From the NCBI GenBank assembly GCA_903843305.1, contig CAIMPI010000033.1, forward strand, positions 1-64,000: a DNA stretch of 64,000 nt. Reading direction: 5' to 3'. Positions within the stretch are counted from its first letter, which is position 1. Each line of letters opens with the position of its first letter. A program made the translations under genes and the position numbers. Shown here one piece after another: positions 1 to 9,734 of this stretch. The notes beneath the pieces are model-generated. The model was given only the letters and a program-made list of their open reading frames with translations, was not told the origin of the DNA and did not search any database. Source of the stretch: an uncultured Chlorobiaceae bacterium. GTDB taxonomy: Bacteria; Bacteroidota; Chlorobiia; Chlorobiales; Chlorobiaceae.

Positions 1-49
1 AACCGTCTGATTCGTAGTCAGATACTCTATCCAGTTGAGCTACGGGTGC
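1..49 (-). tRNA. tRNA-Arg (ACG), 3' part cut off by the window edge
   Basis: On the minus strand the 5' acceptor strand GCACCCG is followed by a D arm and an anticodon stem TCTGA/TCAGA enclosing loop CTACGAA, which gives anticodon ACG (Arg, CGN codons). The T arm and 3' acceptor lie before base 1. It is the last of three tRNA genes read in the same direction. Confidence 0.9.
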
Positions 50-58
50 ATTTGTTTG

Positions 59-132
59 TAGCGTGTACGGGATTCGAACCCGTGATCTTCGCCTTGAGAG
101 GGCGATGTCCTGGGCCACTAGACGAACACGCC
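59..132 (-). tRNA. tRNA-Glu (CTC)
   Basis: The minus strand folds as a full cloverleaf. The acceptor begins GGCGTGT, the anticodon stem TCGCC/GGCGA encloses loop CTCTCAA (anticodon CTC), and a T loop GTTCGAATC is present. The first acceptor pair would be a G-U wobble. It lies between tRNA-Arg and the CAT tRNA in a three-gene cluster. CCA is not encoded. Confidence 0.88.
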
Positions 133-165
133 AGGTATTTTATTTAGTCATCCATACACAATCTG

Positions 166-239
166 TGGGCCCTGTAGGACTTGAACCTACGACCCAGCGA
201 TTATGAGTCGCTTGCTCTGACCAACTGAGCTAAGGGCCC
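166..239 (-). tRNA. tRNA with CAT anticodon (Ile2 more likely than elongator Met)
   Basis: The minus strand has acceptor GGGCCCT/AGGGCCC, anticodon stem AGCGA/TCGCT and loop CTCATAA (anticodon CAT). The anticodon stem and loop resemble bacterial tRNA-Ile2, whose C34 is changed to lysidine by TilS so that it reads AUA, more than elongator tRNA-Met. This is judged from remembered family sequences. The U-less initiator features (A1:C72 mismatch) are absent, so it is not the initiator. Confidence 0.85.
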
Positions 240-322
240 TCAATGCTTAGCTTTAAAGGCTTGTCAATATAATGCTTCGTTTATTATTTCCAAAAATAAT
301 AATCTTCTTTTTCTCGGGAAGC

Positions 323-1594
323 TTAAAATTCGTTGTATTTTTCGCGGATGATTTGTGCTCCAAGACTGTTAAGTTTGATTTCGATTTTCTCGTATCCTCT
401 GTCAAGGTGATAGACTCTCAGTACTTCAGTCGTACCCTTAGCGACAAGTCCGGCAAGAACAAGACTTGCTGATGCTCTAAGATCGGTTGACATAACTTTT
501 GTTCCTGAGAGGATTTGTGGTCCGTGAACAATCGCCTGGTTTTTGTGGATTTCGATATGGCCGCCGAGTCGGTTCAGTTCGGGAATATGGTTGAACCGTT
601 CATGATAGACCTTGTCTGTAATATGGCTAATCCCATCTGCCTGGGTCATCAGAGCAATCCATTGTGCCTGCATGTCGGTCGGAAAAGCCGGGTAAGGTTT
701 CGCTGTGACATCCGTAGGGAGAAGTTTTTGCGGACTTTTCAGTGTAATGCTGTTTTCGGTTGTTTCTATGCTGCAGCCTGCATGAATAAATTTTTTCAGC
801 ACAGCTTTCATTTGTTCGGGTTCAACACTGTTTACCGTAATATCTCCTCCGGTTATGGCTGCCGCAGCAAGAAGTGTTCCTGCTTCAATTCTGTCAAAAA
901 CGTTATGAAATTCAATGGCGTTGAGAGAATTGGTGCCCTTTATTTCCAGCTCGGTTGTTCCCGTTCCCTTGATCGTTGCCCCCATGGCTATGAGAAATTT
1001 GCAGAGCGTCTCAATTTCAGGTTCTGCGGCAGCATTGCTGATCGTTGTAGTTCCTTCTGCAAGTACGGCAGCCATCAGAGCGTTTCCTGTAGCCCCGACT
1101 GACGACACAGGAAAGTCGATATGTCCCCCTTGTAATTTTCCTTCCGGAATTGTAGCGTCGATAAACCCGGTTTCAATGGTGATTGTAGCTCCGAGCTTTT
1201 TCATAGCCATTAAATGAAGGTCAATCGGCCTTGGGCCAAAAGCACAGCCACCGGGAAGAGAGACCCTTGCATGGCCGAACCGTGCCAGCATTGGTCCAAG
1301 CACATAGATTGAGGCCCTCATTTTTTTTACAAGTTCATAAGGAGCCTGAACACTTTTCACGTTTTGGGACGAAATTTGCAGGGTGTTGCCTGAAAAAGCT
1401 GTTTCTGCTCCAAGATGCCGCAGGAGTTGTGTAAAAGTCGAGATATCCTTCAGGTCCGGGATGCGATGAAGGGAAAAGGTTCCGTTTCCGGTGAGCAGGG
1501 TAGCGGCAATGATCGGCAGAGAAGTATTTTTTGATCCTGATGCGGTTATGCTGCCGGATATTCGGCGCCCGCCTCTTATGACAAGTTTGTCCAT
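323..1594 (-). CDS. murA: UDP-N-acetylglucosamine 1-carboxyvinyltransferase MurA
   Basis: MurA transfers enolpyruvate from PEP to UDP-GlcNAc, the first committed step of peptidoglycan synthesis in the cytoplasm. The 423-residue product has the usual family length. Lys22 in the SKN motif and Cys117 in [11 protein letters not shown] match the catalytic Lys and the fosfomycin-target Cys. I chose the ATG at 1594 because the protein then begins MDKLVIRGG, a typical MurA start. An in-frame upstream ATG at 1654 would add 20 residues that look like translated leader. The gene is read towards the tRNA cluster and is divergent from the EnvC-like gene at 1791. Confidence 0.95.
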   Translation of the reverse strand: MDKLVIRGGRRISGSITASGSKNTSLPIIAATLLTGNGTFSLHRIPDLKDISTFTQLLRHLGAETAFSGNTLQISSQNVKSVQAPYELVKKMRASIYVLGPMLARFGHARVSLPGGCAFGPRPIDLHLMAMKKLGATITIETGFIDATIPEGKLQGGHIDFPVSSVGATGNALMAAVLAEGTTTISNAAAEPEIETLCKFLIAMGATIKGTGTTELEIKGTNSLNAIEFHNVFDRIEAGTLLAAAAITGGDITVNSVEPEQMKAVLKKFIHAGCSIETTENSITLKSPQKLLPTDVTAKPYPAFPTDMQAQWIALMTQADGISHITDKVYHERFNHIPELNRLGGHIEIHKNQAIVHGPQILSGTKVMSTDLRASASLVLAGLVAKGTTEVLRVYHLDRGYEKIEIKLNSLGAQIIREKYNEF

Positions 1595-1790
1595 GTAACT
1601 TGATACGCTGATGAAAAAACGATATTTACAATTATTTCGGGTGATGAAAAACAAATTATTTTTTTCTCTGACCGTTTGCGAAGAAAAGATTTTATCCTTT
1701 ACCTTAAACGGAGTTTTTTACTGTTTTCAATGTTTTTTTCTAACCAATTTTAATCGTAAGGTATTTGAATTTTAATACCCGAGGTTTTTT

Positions 1791-3275
1791 ATGAACGATA
1801 TTGTTTCCCCTGGTTTTTTTGATAGAGTGTTGCGAAAGGCAGCAGTTCTTTTCTTGTCTTTATTCTTTTTTGTGTTTGTTCTCTCCCTTTCAGTGGTTGC
1901 AGCTCCTCCTGTAAATAGCGAAATATCAAGGATTATGAAAGAGCGAGCAGCAGTCGAGCAGAACCTCCAGAGCTTGAAACAACAACTCAGGGAGTATCAG
2001 TCAAAACTGAACCTGACAACTCGCAAGGAGTCGCAGTCGTTTAAGGCATTGGAAAATATCCGCACCCAGATTATAGTTCTGGAAAAAATTATCAGTCAAA
2101 ATCAGAGCTATCTTGAGAAGCTTGATGCTGATATCGAACAACTGCGAGAAAAGCTTCAGGGTAATCGGGAGATTTACAACAGGGTTTCTGATGATTTCCG
2201 CAGAACGGCAGTTTCAGTGTATAAATATGGTGGAAATCGGGATGTCGAGCATGTTTTTGGTGCCGGTTCGGTTAACAGTGCTCTGGTGAGAGCGCAATAT
2301 ATGGGATTTTTTACAAGGGCAGTTCGCCGTAACGTCACTGAATTACAGCAAGTTGCCGTTAAACTTGAAAATAATCGCATTGAGCTGGAGCAAAGCTATC
2401 AGCAAAAAGCTGCAATGGTCAAGGAGCAGGAACGTCAGTTACAAACATGGGCTTCAAGTAAAAAAGAAAAAGAGGCGCTTCTTGACCGATTACAAAAAAA
2501 CAAGCAGGAATATGCTGCACAGCTTGTGGTTGTACAGCAAAAACGAAAGAAACTGCAATCGAGGATAGAGTCGTTGATTCTTGCAGAACAACGTGCGGTA
2601 GAGGCTGAGCATGAACGCCAGAGGAAAATTTTTGAATCAAAACGTCTTGAGATGCAGCGTGCGCTTGCAAAGAAGGAAAAATCGGAAAGAATGGCGACAA
2701 GTATAACGAATAAAGAGAGGATTGCGGCGAAAAAAGCGCAATTAAAGAAAACAGAAAAAGTGCCTTTGGGAGCTCCTGAAAAAGCACCATTGACAACACC
2801 AACTGAAAAAAAGGTTGTTGTCCCTGTGCCCCCTAATGGGGATTCACCTGAGCTTGAAAGAGTTTCTGCGGATTTTGACAATGCGTCAGGTTCACTGCCG
2901 TGGCCCGTCAAAAGCGGTGTTGTAGCTCAAAAATTTGGTTCTGTTGAGGACAAGGATCTTAAAATTGTTACCACCAATAACGGAATTGATATTTCCGTTC
3001 CGGCTAATACCCCGGTAAGGGCCGTTTCCGGAGGAAAAGTAGTACAGATTGCTTTTCTTCCCACTTTTGGTAATATCGTTATTATCCGCCATCCTAAGTC
3101 TTACCTTACGGTTTATGCGAATCTTGGCCAGTTGAATGTGGTTAAGGACGATCTGATAAAATCACAACAACTGTTGGGAGTGTCAGGCAAAATGACTGAA
3201 GGCGGATCTGTTGTGCATTTTGAGATATGGAAAGGTCGAGTCAAGCAGAACCCCGAAAAATGGCTTAAACGATAA
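1791..3275 (+). CDS. EnvC-like murein hydrolase activator (coiled coil plus degenerate M23/LytM domain)
   Basis: This is probably a periplasmic protein that activates cell-wall amidases during division. An N-terminal hydrophobic segment (about residues 15-37, ending VVAAPP) acts as signal or anchor. It is followed by a long Lys/Glu/Gln-rich coiled coil (about 40-330), a Pro/Lys linker, and a C-terminal LytM domain from about 390. The LytM metal ligands are partly lost: NNGID replaces the usual HxGxD and YANL replaces HxxxH-type residues, while VHFEIW remains. That is the pattern of non-catalytic EnvC activators rather than active endopeptidases. Only 5 bases separate it from the next gene, so the two are probably cotranscribed. 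Confidence 0.85.
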   Translation: MNDIVSPGFFDRVLRKAAVLFLSLFFFVFVLSLSVVAAPPVNSEISRIMKERAAVEQNLQSLKQQLREYQSKLNLTTRKESQSFKALENIRTQIIVLEKIISQNQSYLEKLDADIEQLREKLQGNREIYNRVSDDFRRTAVSVYKYGGNRDVEHVFGAGSVNSALVRAQYMGFFTRAVRRNVTELQQVAVKLENNRIELEQSYQQKAAMVKEQERQLQTWASSKKEKEALLDRLQKNKQEYAAQLVVVQQKRKKLQSRIESLILAEQRAVEAEHERQRKIFESKRLEMQRALAKKEKSERMATSITNKERIAAKKAQLKKTEKVPLGAPEKAPLTTPTEKKVVVPVPPNGDSPELERVSADFDNASGSLPWPVKSGVVAQKFGSVEDKDLKIVTTNNGIDISVPANTPVRAVSGGKVVQIAFLPTFGNIVIIRHPKSYLTVYANLGQLNVVKDDLIKSQQLLGVSGKMTEGGSVVHFEIWKGRVKQNPEKWLKR

Positions 3276-3280
3276 TTTTT

Positions 3281-3835
3281 ATGGGTGTTAAAGAACTTTT
3301 TTCTGCGATATTCACACTGTTGTTCCGCAACAGCATCTTGTGGCATGATCAAAAAGAGGTGCTTTCTGGCAAGGAAGGTAATGTGTTAACGGAATACGCC
3401 GTTCCAGTTATTGCACTTGTTCAGCTTGCGAAGTTTCCCCTGATCGGAGTGCCCCAGCCCGCCATGTTTTTTGCTCTTACCAATTTTCTTATTGATGTTG
3501 TTGTACTCTATCTTCTGGGAGGGGGCGTGGAATACTTGCTTGCACGAGAACAATCGGAGAGTTTCAAGGCCAGGGTGCTTACTGTTATCTGTTATTCGAT
3601 GACCCCTGTATGGCTGGGCGAACTTTTTTATTTTACAGGTCACTGGAGTGGTTTTTTCGCCTTTCTCGCAATCACTTATACTCTTGTAATCGGTAGAAAC
3701 GGTTTGATTTTGATGTTAAATCTCGAACCTGAAGTTTTTCGTGCGGCGCTAAGAAAAACGGCTCTTTTTGTTGTGGTGCTCAATACGTTAGCTTTTCTGC
3801 TGATCAGTGCAGCGATGCGGTTGTTCAACTTTTAG
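3281..3835 (+). CDS. Yip1-family membrane protein
   Basis: This 184-residue protein has about five hydrophobic segments and no soluble domain. Layout and length fit the bacterial Yip1 (PF04893-type) family, whose role is not established. It begins 5 bases after the EnvC-like gene and ends 12 bases before nadE, so the three genes probably share a transcript. Family assignment is by overall resemblance, since no catalytic motif exists to confirm it. Confidence 0.65.
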   Translation: MGVKELFSAIFTLLFRNSILWHDQKEVLSGKEGNVLTEYAVPVIALVQLAKFPLIGVPQPAMFFALTNFLIDVVVLYLLGGGVEYLLAREQSESFKARVLTVICYSMTPVWLGELFYFTGHWSGFFAFLAITYTLVIGRNGLILMLNLEPEVFRAALRKTALFVVVLNTLAFLLISAAMRLFNF

Positions 3836-3847
3836 ACTTGTACCATT

Positions 3848-4681
3848 ATGAAGGTTCAGGATCTCCATCTCGATTACCGTATCGTTGAGGATATTCTCAA
3901 GGCTTTTCTGTTTAATGAAATTCGCAAGTTCGGATTCAGTTCAATTGTTCTCGGCCTTTCAGGTGGCATAGATTCCGCTGTGGTGTGTGAGCTTGCCGTC
4001 CGTGCTCTTGGTTCAAAAAATGTTCTTGCGCTCATGATGCCATACTCCTCAAGCAGTCCGGAAAGTATTGAACATGCTGAGCTCATGATCAGAAAGCTTG
4101 GAATTCGATCTGAAGAGCTCTCCATTACTCCGGTTGTAGATGCCTTCTTTTCGTTGGTTCCAAAAGATCAGTTGCTGAGAAGGGGAAATATTATGGCCCG
4201 AACACGGATGGTGTTTCTGTATGATGTTTCTGCAAGAGATGGGCGACTCGTTGCAGGAACAAGCAATAAAACTGAGTTACTTCTCGGGTATGGTACCCTC
4301 TTTGGAGATATGGCTTCAGCCGTCAATCCAATTGGGGATCTCTATAAAACCCAAATAAGGGGACTTGCCCGTCATCTTTGTATTCCGGAACCTCTCATTG
4401 TCAAATCACCATCAGCCGATCTTTGGGAAGGGCAGAGTGATGAGGAAGACCTCGGGTTCAGCTATGAAGCTGTTGACCTGTTGCTTTATATGATGCTTGA
4501 AAAGCGGATGGATAAACAGGCCATTCTCAGCGAAGGAGTTTCAGAACCCTTTTATGACCGGGTCAGAAAGATGGTTGTCCGGAACCAGTACAAAAGGATG
4601 ATGCCTGTTATAGCAAAGATTTCTGCAAGAACCCCCGGGATTGATTTCCGCTATGCAAGAGATTGGCAGGAGGTGAGGTAG
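3848..4681 (+). CDS. nadE: NH3-dependent NAD+ synthetase
   Basis: NadE amidates nicotinic acid adenine dinucleotide to NAD+ using ATP, the last step of NAD synthesis. The P-loop-type pyrophosphate motif SGGIDS is at residues 38-43. GTSNKTE and the segment [15 protein letters not shown] match the conserved ATP and deamido-NAD contacts. At 277 residues it is the short, ammonia-dependent form without the CN-hydrolase glutaminase domain. It is convergent with nadB, so two NAD genes lie side by side, with nadA 14 kb away. Confidence 0.94.
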   Translation: MKVQDLHLDYRIVEDILKAFLFNEIRKFGFSSIVLGLSGGIDSAVVCELAVRALGSKNVLALMMPYSSSSPESIEHAELMIRKLGIRSEELSITPVVDAFFSLVPKDQLLRRGNIMARTRMVFLYDVSARDGRLVAGTSNKTELLLGYGTLFGDMASAVNPIGDLYKTQIRGLARHLCIPEPLIVKSPSADLWEGQSDEEDLGFSYEAVDLLLYMMLEKRMDKQAILSEGVSEPFYDRVRKMVVRNQYKRMMPVIAKISARTPGIDFRYARDWQEVR

Positions 4682-4697
4682 GGGAGCCTTGTTCTTT

Positions 4698-4729
4698 GCT
4701 ACCAACATGCCGCCCCTCCAGGGCTTGAA
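4698..4729 (+). repeat. Dispersed palindromic repeat, copy 1
   Basis: The 32-base core reads GCTACCAACATGCCGCCCCT followed by CCAGGGCTTGAA. It sits between the convergent nadE and nadB genes. The CCCT/AGGG part can form a short hairpin. Three further copies occur at 60859, 61382 and 61428 (the last inverted), so this is a dispersed family rather than a simple local terminator. Flanking bases (CCTTGTTCTTT before the core) are shared with the copy at 61382. Confidence 0.75.
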
Positions 4730-4761
4730 TTCTCAAAGAAGGCACTTTTATTGAATTCTTT

Positions 4762-6357
4762 CTAAAACGACCTTAACACCGTGTCTTTAAGAAAATGTTT
4801 ATCGTCTTTTTCAGGATAATCGGTGGTATAATGCAGTCCTCTTGATTCCCGGCGTTTCATGGCACTTTCGATGATAAGACTTGCCACCTTGATGATATTT
4901 CTCAGTTCAAGAATTTGTGTTGTGATCTTTGTCTTTTTAAAGTAGGACTCAGTTTCCTCTTTGAGAAAATCAATCCGTCTCTTCGCACGCTGCAGGCGGA
5001 GGTCACTGCGAACAATACCGACATAGTCGTTCATGACCTGCTGTGCTTCACGCTTATTGTGAGATACCAGAATCCACTCCTCTGGATTGACGGTTCCTGT
5101 ATCGTCCCAGTCTGGAAAGTCGACAGTGTTGTCAAGATGCTGCAGCTTTTTGCTGATATCAAGAGATGACCTCCAGGCAAATACAAGAGCTTCAAGCAGA
5201 GAGTTGCTTGCAAGGCGGTTTGCTCCGTGAACACCGGTGCAACTTGTTTCTCCGCAGGCATAGAGGCGTTCAATGGTGGTTTTTCCCTTGCTGTCAGTTC
5301 GTATACCGCCGCATGAATAGTGTGCTGCAGGCACAACTGGGATCATTTCCCTGGTCATGTCAATTCCGTAACTGAGACAGGTTTCGTAGATATTCGGAAA
5401 ATGTTCTTTTGTTTTTTCTGGCTCGATATGGGTTACATCAAGGAAAACGCAATCTTCGCCGCTTTTTTTTATTTCCGAGTCGATGGCTCTGGCAACAATA
5501 TCCCTTGGTGCAAGGTTCTGCCGCTTGTCATACTTGTGCATGAATTCCTGGCCGTTTTTCAGTTTCAGAATTCCACCAAATCCTCGTACGGCCTCGGAAA
5601 TCAGAAATGAGTCCGCTTTTGGATGGTAGAGCGAAGTTGGATGAAACTGGATGAACTCCATGTTGGCAATTTCAGCTCCAGCGCGGTATCCCATGGCAAC
5701 GCCGTCTCCTGTGGCAATCTCCGGGTTGGTGGTATAGGGGTAGACGTGCCCGAGACCGCCAGACGCAAGCATGGTAATTTTTGCAAGGATTTTTATCGGT
5801 TTTCGCTGTTTCGTATCAAGCACGTAGGCCCCATAACAGGTAATGTCGTTTGTTTTGATGCCGAGATGATGCTCCGTAAGCAGTTCAATGGCAAAATGGT
5901 GTTCAAGCAGAGTAATATTGGGATGGCTGTTGATTCGATCGAGCAGCGCAGTTTCAACCTCCCGCCCTGTCAGATCCTGTGCATGGACGATGCGGCTTCT
6001 TGAGTGGCCCCCTTCCTTGCCGAGGTGTAGATGTTCATGGTCAGATGTGGTAAAGTTCACGCCAAGTTCCATGAGGCGCTCAATGTGCTGAGGACCTTCT
6101 TTGACCATGATGGAGACCATCTCCAGGTTGCACAGGCCAGCACCGGCATCAAGGGTGTCAGCAATATGCAGTTCCGTACTGTCATTGCTGTCAATCGTGG
6201 CGGCTATGCCCCCCTGCGCCCAGTTTGTATTGGATGTGGAACTCTCTTTTTTTGTTATGATTGTAACTTTGGCGTACTCTGCTATATGAACAGCAAAATA
6301 GAGGCCCCCGATGCCGCTGCCAATTACCAGGACATCAGTTTTGATCGATTCCGTCAT
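4762..6357 (-). CDS. nadB: L-aspartate oxidase
   Basis: NadB oxidises L-aspartate to iminoaspartate, which NadA condenses with dihydroxyacetone phosphate to quinolinate. The FAD dinucleotide motif GSGIGG is near residues 13-18. The flavoprotein motifs [16 protein letters not shown]-like HYSCGGI and the substrate-loop region around [17 protein letters not shown] are all present. The length of 531 residues is normal for the family. It lies 41 bases downstream of pdaD on the same strand and is probably cotranscribed with it. In anaerobes fumarate can serve as the electron acceptor. Confidence 0.95.
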   Translation of the reverse strand: MTESIKTDVLVIGSGIGGLYFAVHIAEYAKVTIITKKESSTSNTNWAQGGIAATIDSNDSTELHIADTLDAGAGLCNLEMVSIMVKEGPQHIERLMELGVNFTTSDHEHLHLGKEGGHSRSRIVHAQDLTGREVETALLDRINSHPNITLLEHHFAIELLTEHHLGIKTNDITCYGAYVLDTKQRKPIKILAKITMLASGGLGHVYPYTTNPEIATGDGVAMGYRAGAEIANMEFIQFHPTSLYHPKADSFLISEAVRGFGGILKLKNGQEFMHKYDKRQNLAPRDIVARAIDSEIKKSGEDCVFLDVTHIEPEKTKEHFPNIYETCLSYGIDMTREMIPVVPAAHYSCGGIRTDSKGKTTIERLYACGETSCTGVHGANRLASNSLLEALVFAWRSSLDISKKLQHLDNTVDFPDWDDTGTVNPEEWILVSHNKREAQQVMNDYVGIVRSDLRLQRAKRRIDFLKEETESYFKKTKITTQILELRNIIKVASLIIESAMKRRESRGLHYTTDYPEKDDKHFLKDTVLRSF

Positions 6358-6398
6358 AGTATCCCGCGTTCAACTTCAGTGAAGCAGAAGAATTGTTA

Positions 6399-6944
6399 TT
6401 ACGGAAGGAGAACAGCGCATGAAATAACCGTTGTCCAGAGACCGTTTTCCCCCTCTGCAGACTGGGTAATGTTATAAGAGTTAATGATTTTACCGCTCAT
6501 TTTGTAAATACCTTCGCGTTCGTCCCAGTCTTTGTTTGGATCAAATTCAATGCCAAGGGTTGTTGCAAGCATCGTTGCTGCAAGATCTTCGGCATACTCA
6601 CCAGAATGTTCGGCAGATTCTCCGAAAGGGTGGTGTTCCGACAGATAGCCGTATTGTGTTTCATCAGCAGGAATAGCGACACCGACTGATGCAGCAATAA
6701 GACGGTTGAATTCATTCGTTGAGTTTCGTGCCATGACAGCAAAAGTAATCTGTCCTGGAGAGAGATGTTTTAACCCCTCTTCGACGGTGATGCGCTCACA
6801 GTGAGGAGGAAAAATACTTGATACGGTAACCAGGTTGCATTTTTCAATTTTGGCCTCTCTCAGGGCAAGCTCGAATGAGGAGAGATATTCCTTGTGCCTT
6901 CCCACACCTTTGGTGAAAAATACTTTAGATGGGACAAATGACAA
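6399..6944 (-). CDS. pdaD: Pyruvoyl-dependent arginine decarboxylase (TTG start)
   Basis: This enzyme decarboxylates arginine to agmatine, a putrescine precursor. It is made as a proenzyme that self-cleaves between two serines to give the pyruvoyl group. The TVSSIFPP segment places that pair at Ser42-Ser43, matching the PdaD family. The 181-residue length is typical. No ATG is available. The TTG at 6944 is preceded seven bases upstream by a strong GGAGG, which fixes the start. It is immediately upstream of nadB on the same strand and 1.3 kb from the homospermidine genes, which suggests a local polyamine neighbourhood. Confidence 0.92.
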   Translation of the reverse strand: MSFVPSKVFFTKGVGRHKEYLSSFELALREAKIEKCNLVTVSSIFPPHCERITVEEGLKHLSPGQITFAVMARNSTNEFNRLIAASVGVAIPADETQYGYLSEHHPFGESAEHSGEYAEDLAATMLATTLGIEFDPNKDWDEREGIYKMSGKIINSYNITQSAEGENGLWTTVISCAVLLP

Positions 6945-7203
6945 TGCCGTTCCTCCGGATTAAAGTGTTGTTCAAAGCGTTTATACTACTGAAATTGAGG
7001 AATTATAGAAAAAGCAGTCTCATTGGGGACGCTTCAGAATTCGGAAAAAAGTGTACAACGTTAAATTGGTTTACTCACTAAACGCTCAGCCAGCAAATAC
7101 TAAGAATAAATACATAAGGGCAACTACCCTCCCGAAGAGAAATGGCATCATCATCATAAGAAAGCCAACAAAGATAATTTTATTTTCATAATGGTCAAAT
7201 CGG

Positions 7204-7842
7204 CTAACTATCTGTCAGAACATCAGCTCCCCCGGAACGAGGCTCAGAAGGCGGCTGAAACTGCACCGGAGCTTCAGCGATTTTCCGGAAAAGCCTGATG
7301 CGGAAGAGATGCTGAGGCCAGTTCAGCAAAAATGTTGCAAGCGCCTCCCACACCGAAACCCATGCCACAATGGTAAGCCCTTCAGCAAAAACAGTGTTGA
7401 GAAATGAGGGAGTGCCATTAACAGCAAAGAGATGATTGACCCATAAAGAGAGGGCGAGAATGATGATACCAATAACGAGAAGCGTTGCTGCAGTTCTCAG
7501 CATTTTGTTCATCGCTCCAAGTTCGAGTTCCCGCTGGTAGATAAAAAATTTATGGACACTGGTACGTACCCGCAGCATAAACTCTTCGGAAGGATAACAC
7601 TCAAACATAAAGCGGATCACAAAATCAACCCGTCCTATTTCACGCACACACTCTGTGAGATAATAGGTAAGATCTTCATCAAGATCCTTTTTGTGGTATG
7701 GAGCTGTTTTGTCGAAATTCTCATAAAGATCCTCAACACGCCTTGCCGCCACATCAACGATAACAAGACCATCAACGGTATGCTCGTAGCGGTCAACTAT
7801 TTTTTTGGGCACTGGTAACAAAGTATGTTGGTGGAATAACAA
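7204..7842 (-). CDS. Conserved-looking membrane protein of unknown function
   Basis: This 212-residue protein is not recognised. The N-terminal half (to about residue 105) is soluble and acidic or basic, with regular helices and several His, Tyr and Glu residues. It is followed by two strong membrane segments near residues 115-135 and 150-172, then a basic stretch (HLFRIRLFRK) and a Pro-rich tail. The positive residues after the second membrane segment suggest that both ends face the cytoplasm. It stands alone between pdaD and the divergent homospermidine synthase gene. Confidence 0.6.
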   Translation of the reverse strand: MLFHQHTLLPVPKKIVDRYEHTVDGLVIVDVAARRVEDLYENFDKTAPYHKKDLDEDLTYYLTECVREIGRVDFVIRFMFECYPSEEFMLRVRTSVHKFFIYQRELELGAMNKMLRTAATLLVIGIIILALSLWVNHLFAVNGTPSFLNTVFAEGLTIVAWVSVWEALATFLLNWPQHLFRIRLFRKIAEAPVQFQPPSEPRSGGADVLTDS

Positions 7843-8261
7843 TTTATTACTTTAAAAACGTAATTGCATATATTTTACCTACTCACAAGAAAACGGCCTT
7901 TTTTTCGGATAATGAGACAAAGTCCCTTCGATCCAGAGCTGGTAACTATGGTAATCAAGCGAGGCAGGTTTTGCAATTAGTGTATGTTAAAACCATGCAA
8001 ACCTTTTGTAGACGGGTAATTTTACTTTGAGTTTCCGTTTCTGATAAAGTACCTTATCGAACTATTGAAAATCATTAAAATTAATGACTTGGCAAGATCC
8101 GTTTTTTGATAGCCCCTATACTCTATAAAATCAGCTCATTTATACATCATTGCATTGCGGTTTGCATAATTATAATTAACTCTTAAGTGAATATTATCCA
8201 TCCGATAAAAAATCAAAAATTATATACATTAAGCTTTTATCTAAAAATAAAGTGAAAAATC
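7843..8261. other. AT-rich divergent intergenic region
   Basis: About 420 bases separate the membrane protein from homospermidine synthase. No reading frame or RNA fold is convincing. It should hold both divergent promoters. One candidate for the plus strand is listed separately. Confidence 0.5.
8150..8176 (+). promoter_or_regulatory. Candidate sigma-70-type promoter for homospermidine synthase
   Basis: TTGCAT at 8150-8155 and a perfect TATAAT at 8171-8176 are separated by 15 bases, about 85 bases before the GTG start. The short spacer makes this tentative. Confidence 0.35.
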
Positions 8262-9719
8262 GTGATTAATTTTAACAAAAAAATACTCATTATTGGATTT
8301 GGCTCTGTATCTCAGTGTACCGTTCCTGTTCTTTTTAAACACATCAATGTCGATTATACTCATGTCACTATTATGGATTTTGAGGATATTCGTGAAAAAG
8401 TATCACTGTGGACAGCATTGGGCGTTACCTATATTAATCATCAAATAACACCGTATAATATAGCACAAACCCTTGCTGCTTATGTTGCAGAGGGCGATTT
8501 GATCATAGATTTAGCTTGGAATATCGATTGCTGCGACATTCTCCAATGGTGTCATGATCATGGTGTCCTCTATATGAACACCTCGGTAGAAGTGTGGGAT
8601 CCTTATACAGGGGTTGAGACTCGGCATCCTACGGAAAGAACACTGTACTGGCGGCATATGAACATCCGCCGCATGACTTCACAGTGGCAAGATAAAGGTG
8701 TCACTGCGGTGCTTGAGCATGGCGCCAATCCCGGATTGATATCGCATTTTACCAAACAAGGATTACTTGATATTGCCAATGCAGTCATTGCCCGGAACAA
8801 GGTCGGCCCTGCTCAAGCCGAAATTATTAAAGAGTTAGCTGAAAAAAGAATCTTTAATGAGCTGGCTATGGAGCTTGGCGTAAAAGTGATTCACTGCTCT
8901 GAAAGGGACACGCAAATCTCTGACGTCCCAAAACAGGTTGACGAGTTTGTCAATACCTGGAGTGTCGAGGGATTCCGTGAAGAGGGTATGACAACGGCTG
9001 AAATGGGTTGGGGAACACATGAAAAAGAGCTTCCACAATTTGCCTATACCCATCAGGAAGGACCACAAAACCAGATTTGTCTTGCCAAAATGGGTATGAA
9101 TACCTGGGTGTGCTCCTGGGTGCCTGATTATGATATACGTGGCATGGTAGTCCGCCATGGCGAGGCTTTTACGATTTCAGACTACCTTACTGTCTCTAAA
9201 GAGGGGCAAGCCATATACCGTCCGACGGTACATTACGCCTATTGTCCGAGTGACGCCGCTATTACCTCTCTGCATGAGCTGCGTGGTTATGATTACAGAC
9301 TTCAGTCCAATTTCAGGATCATGAATGATGAGATCACCAAGGGTTCTGATATTCTTGGTGCATTACTGATGGGTCATCCTTTTAATTCCTGGTGGACAGG
9401 TTCCGACCTGAGTATAGAACAATCCAGGGCGCTGATACCTCATCAGAATGCTACCACGATGCAGGTAGCAATATCGGTGGTCGCAGCCTGTATGTGGATG
9501 ATAGAAAATCCTGACAGGGGTGTTGTTGTACCAGATAATATCGATCATGAGTATATCCTTGGAATTGCAAAACCTTATCTTGGCAACTTCATATCAAAAG
9601 CTTCCGATTGGACACCTTTAAAATACAATCCCAACTATTTTGAAGGGTTTAACACCCCTGATATTGATGAAAAGGATCCCTGGCAGTTCAAGAACTTCCT
9701 TATTACCGATAATGATTAA
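8262..9719 (+). CDS. hss: Homospermidine synthase (GTG start)
   Basis: Hss makes sym-homospermidine from putrescine (two putrescines, or putrescine plus spermidine) using NAD+ as a transient redox cofactor. The N-terminal Rossmann motif GFGSVSQ lies near residues 12-18. The overall fold type is that of saccharopine dehydrogenase-like enzymes, and 485 residues is the usual size. HGANPGLISHFTKQGL and the HPFNSWWTGSDL region are characteristic of bacterial Hss as I recall them. The only sensible start is the GTG at 8262. It is 15 bases upstream of a type III PLP decarboxylase that could supply putrescine. Confidence 0.9.
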   Translation: MINFNKKILIIGFGSVSQCTVPVLFKHINVDYTHVTIMDFEDIREKVSLWTALGVTYINHQITPYNIAQTLAAYVAEGDLIIDLAWNIDCCDILQWCHDHGVLYMNTSVEVWDPYTGVETRHPTERTLYWRHMNIRRMTSQWQDKGVTAVLEHGANPGLISHFTKQGLLDIANAVIARNKVGPAQAEIIKELAEKRIFNELAMELGVKVIHCSERDTQISDVPKQVDEFVNTWSVEGFREEGMTTAEMGWGTHEKELPQFAYTHQEGPQNQICLAKMGMNTWVCSWVPDYDIRGMVVRHGEAFTISDYLTVSKEGQAIYRPTVHYAYCPSDAAITSLHELRGYDYRLQSNFRIMNDEITKGSDILGALLMGHPFNSWWTGSDLSIEQSRALIPHQNATTMQVAISVVAACMWMIENPDRGVVVPDNIDHEYILGIAKPYLGNFISKASDWTPLKYNPNYFEGFNTPDIDEKDPWQFKNFLITDND

Positions 9720-9734
9720 AACAGGATAGACCTT

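Noticed and set aside
281-302. AT-only hairpin after murA
   Set aside because: TTATTATTT/AAATAATAA has no G-C pairs, so it would be unstable as a terminator stem.
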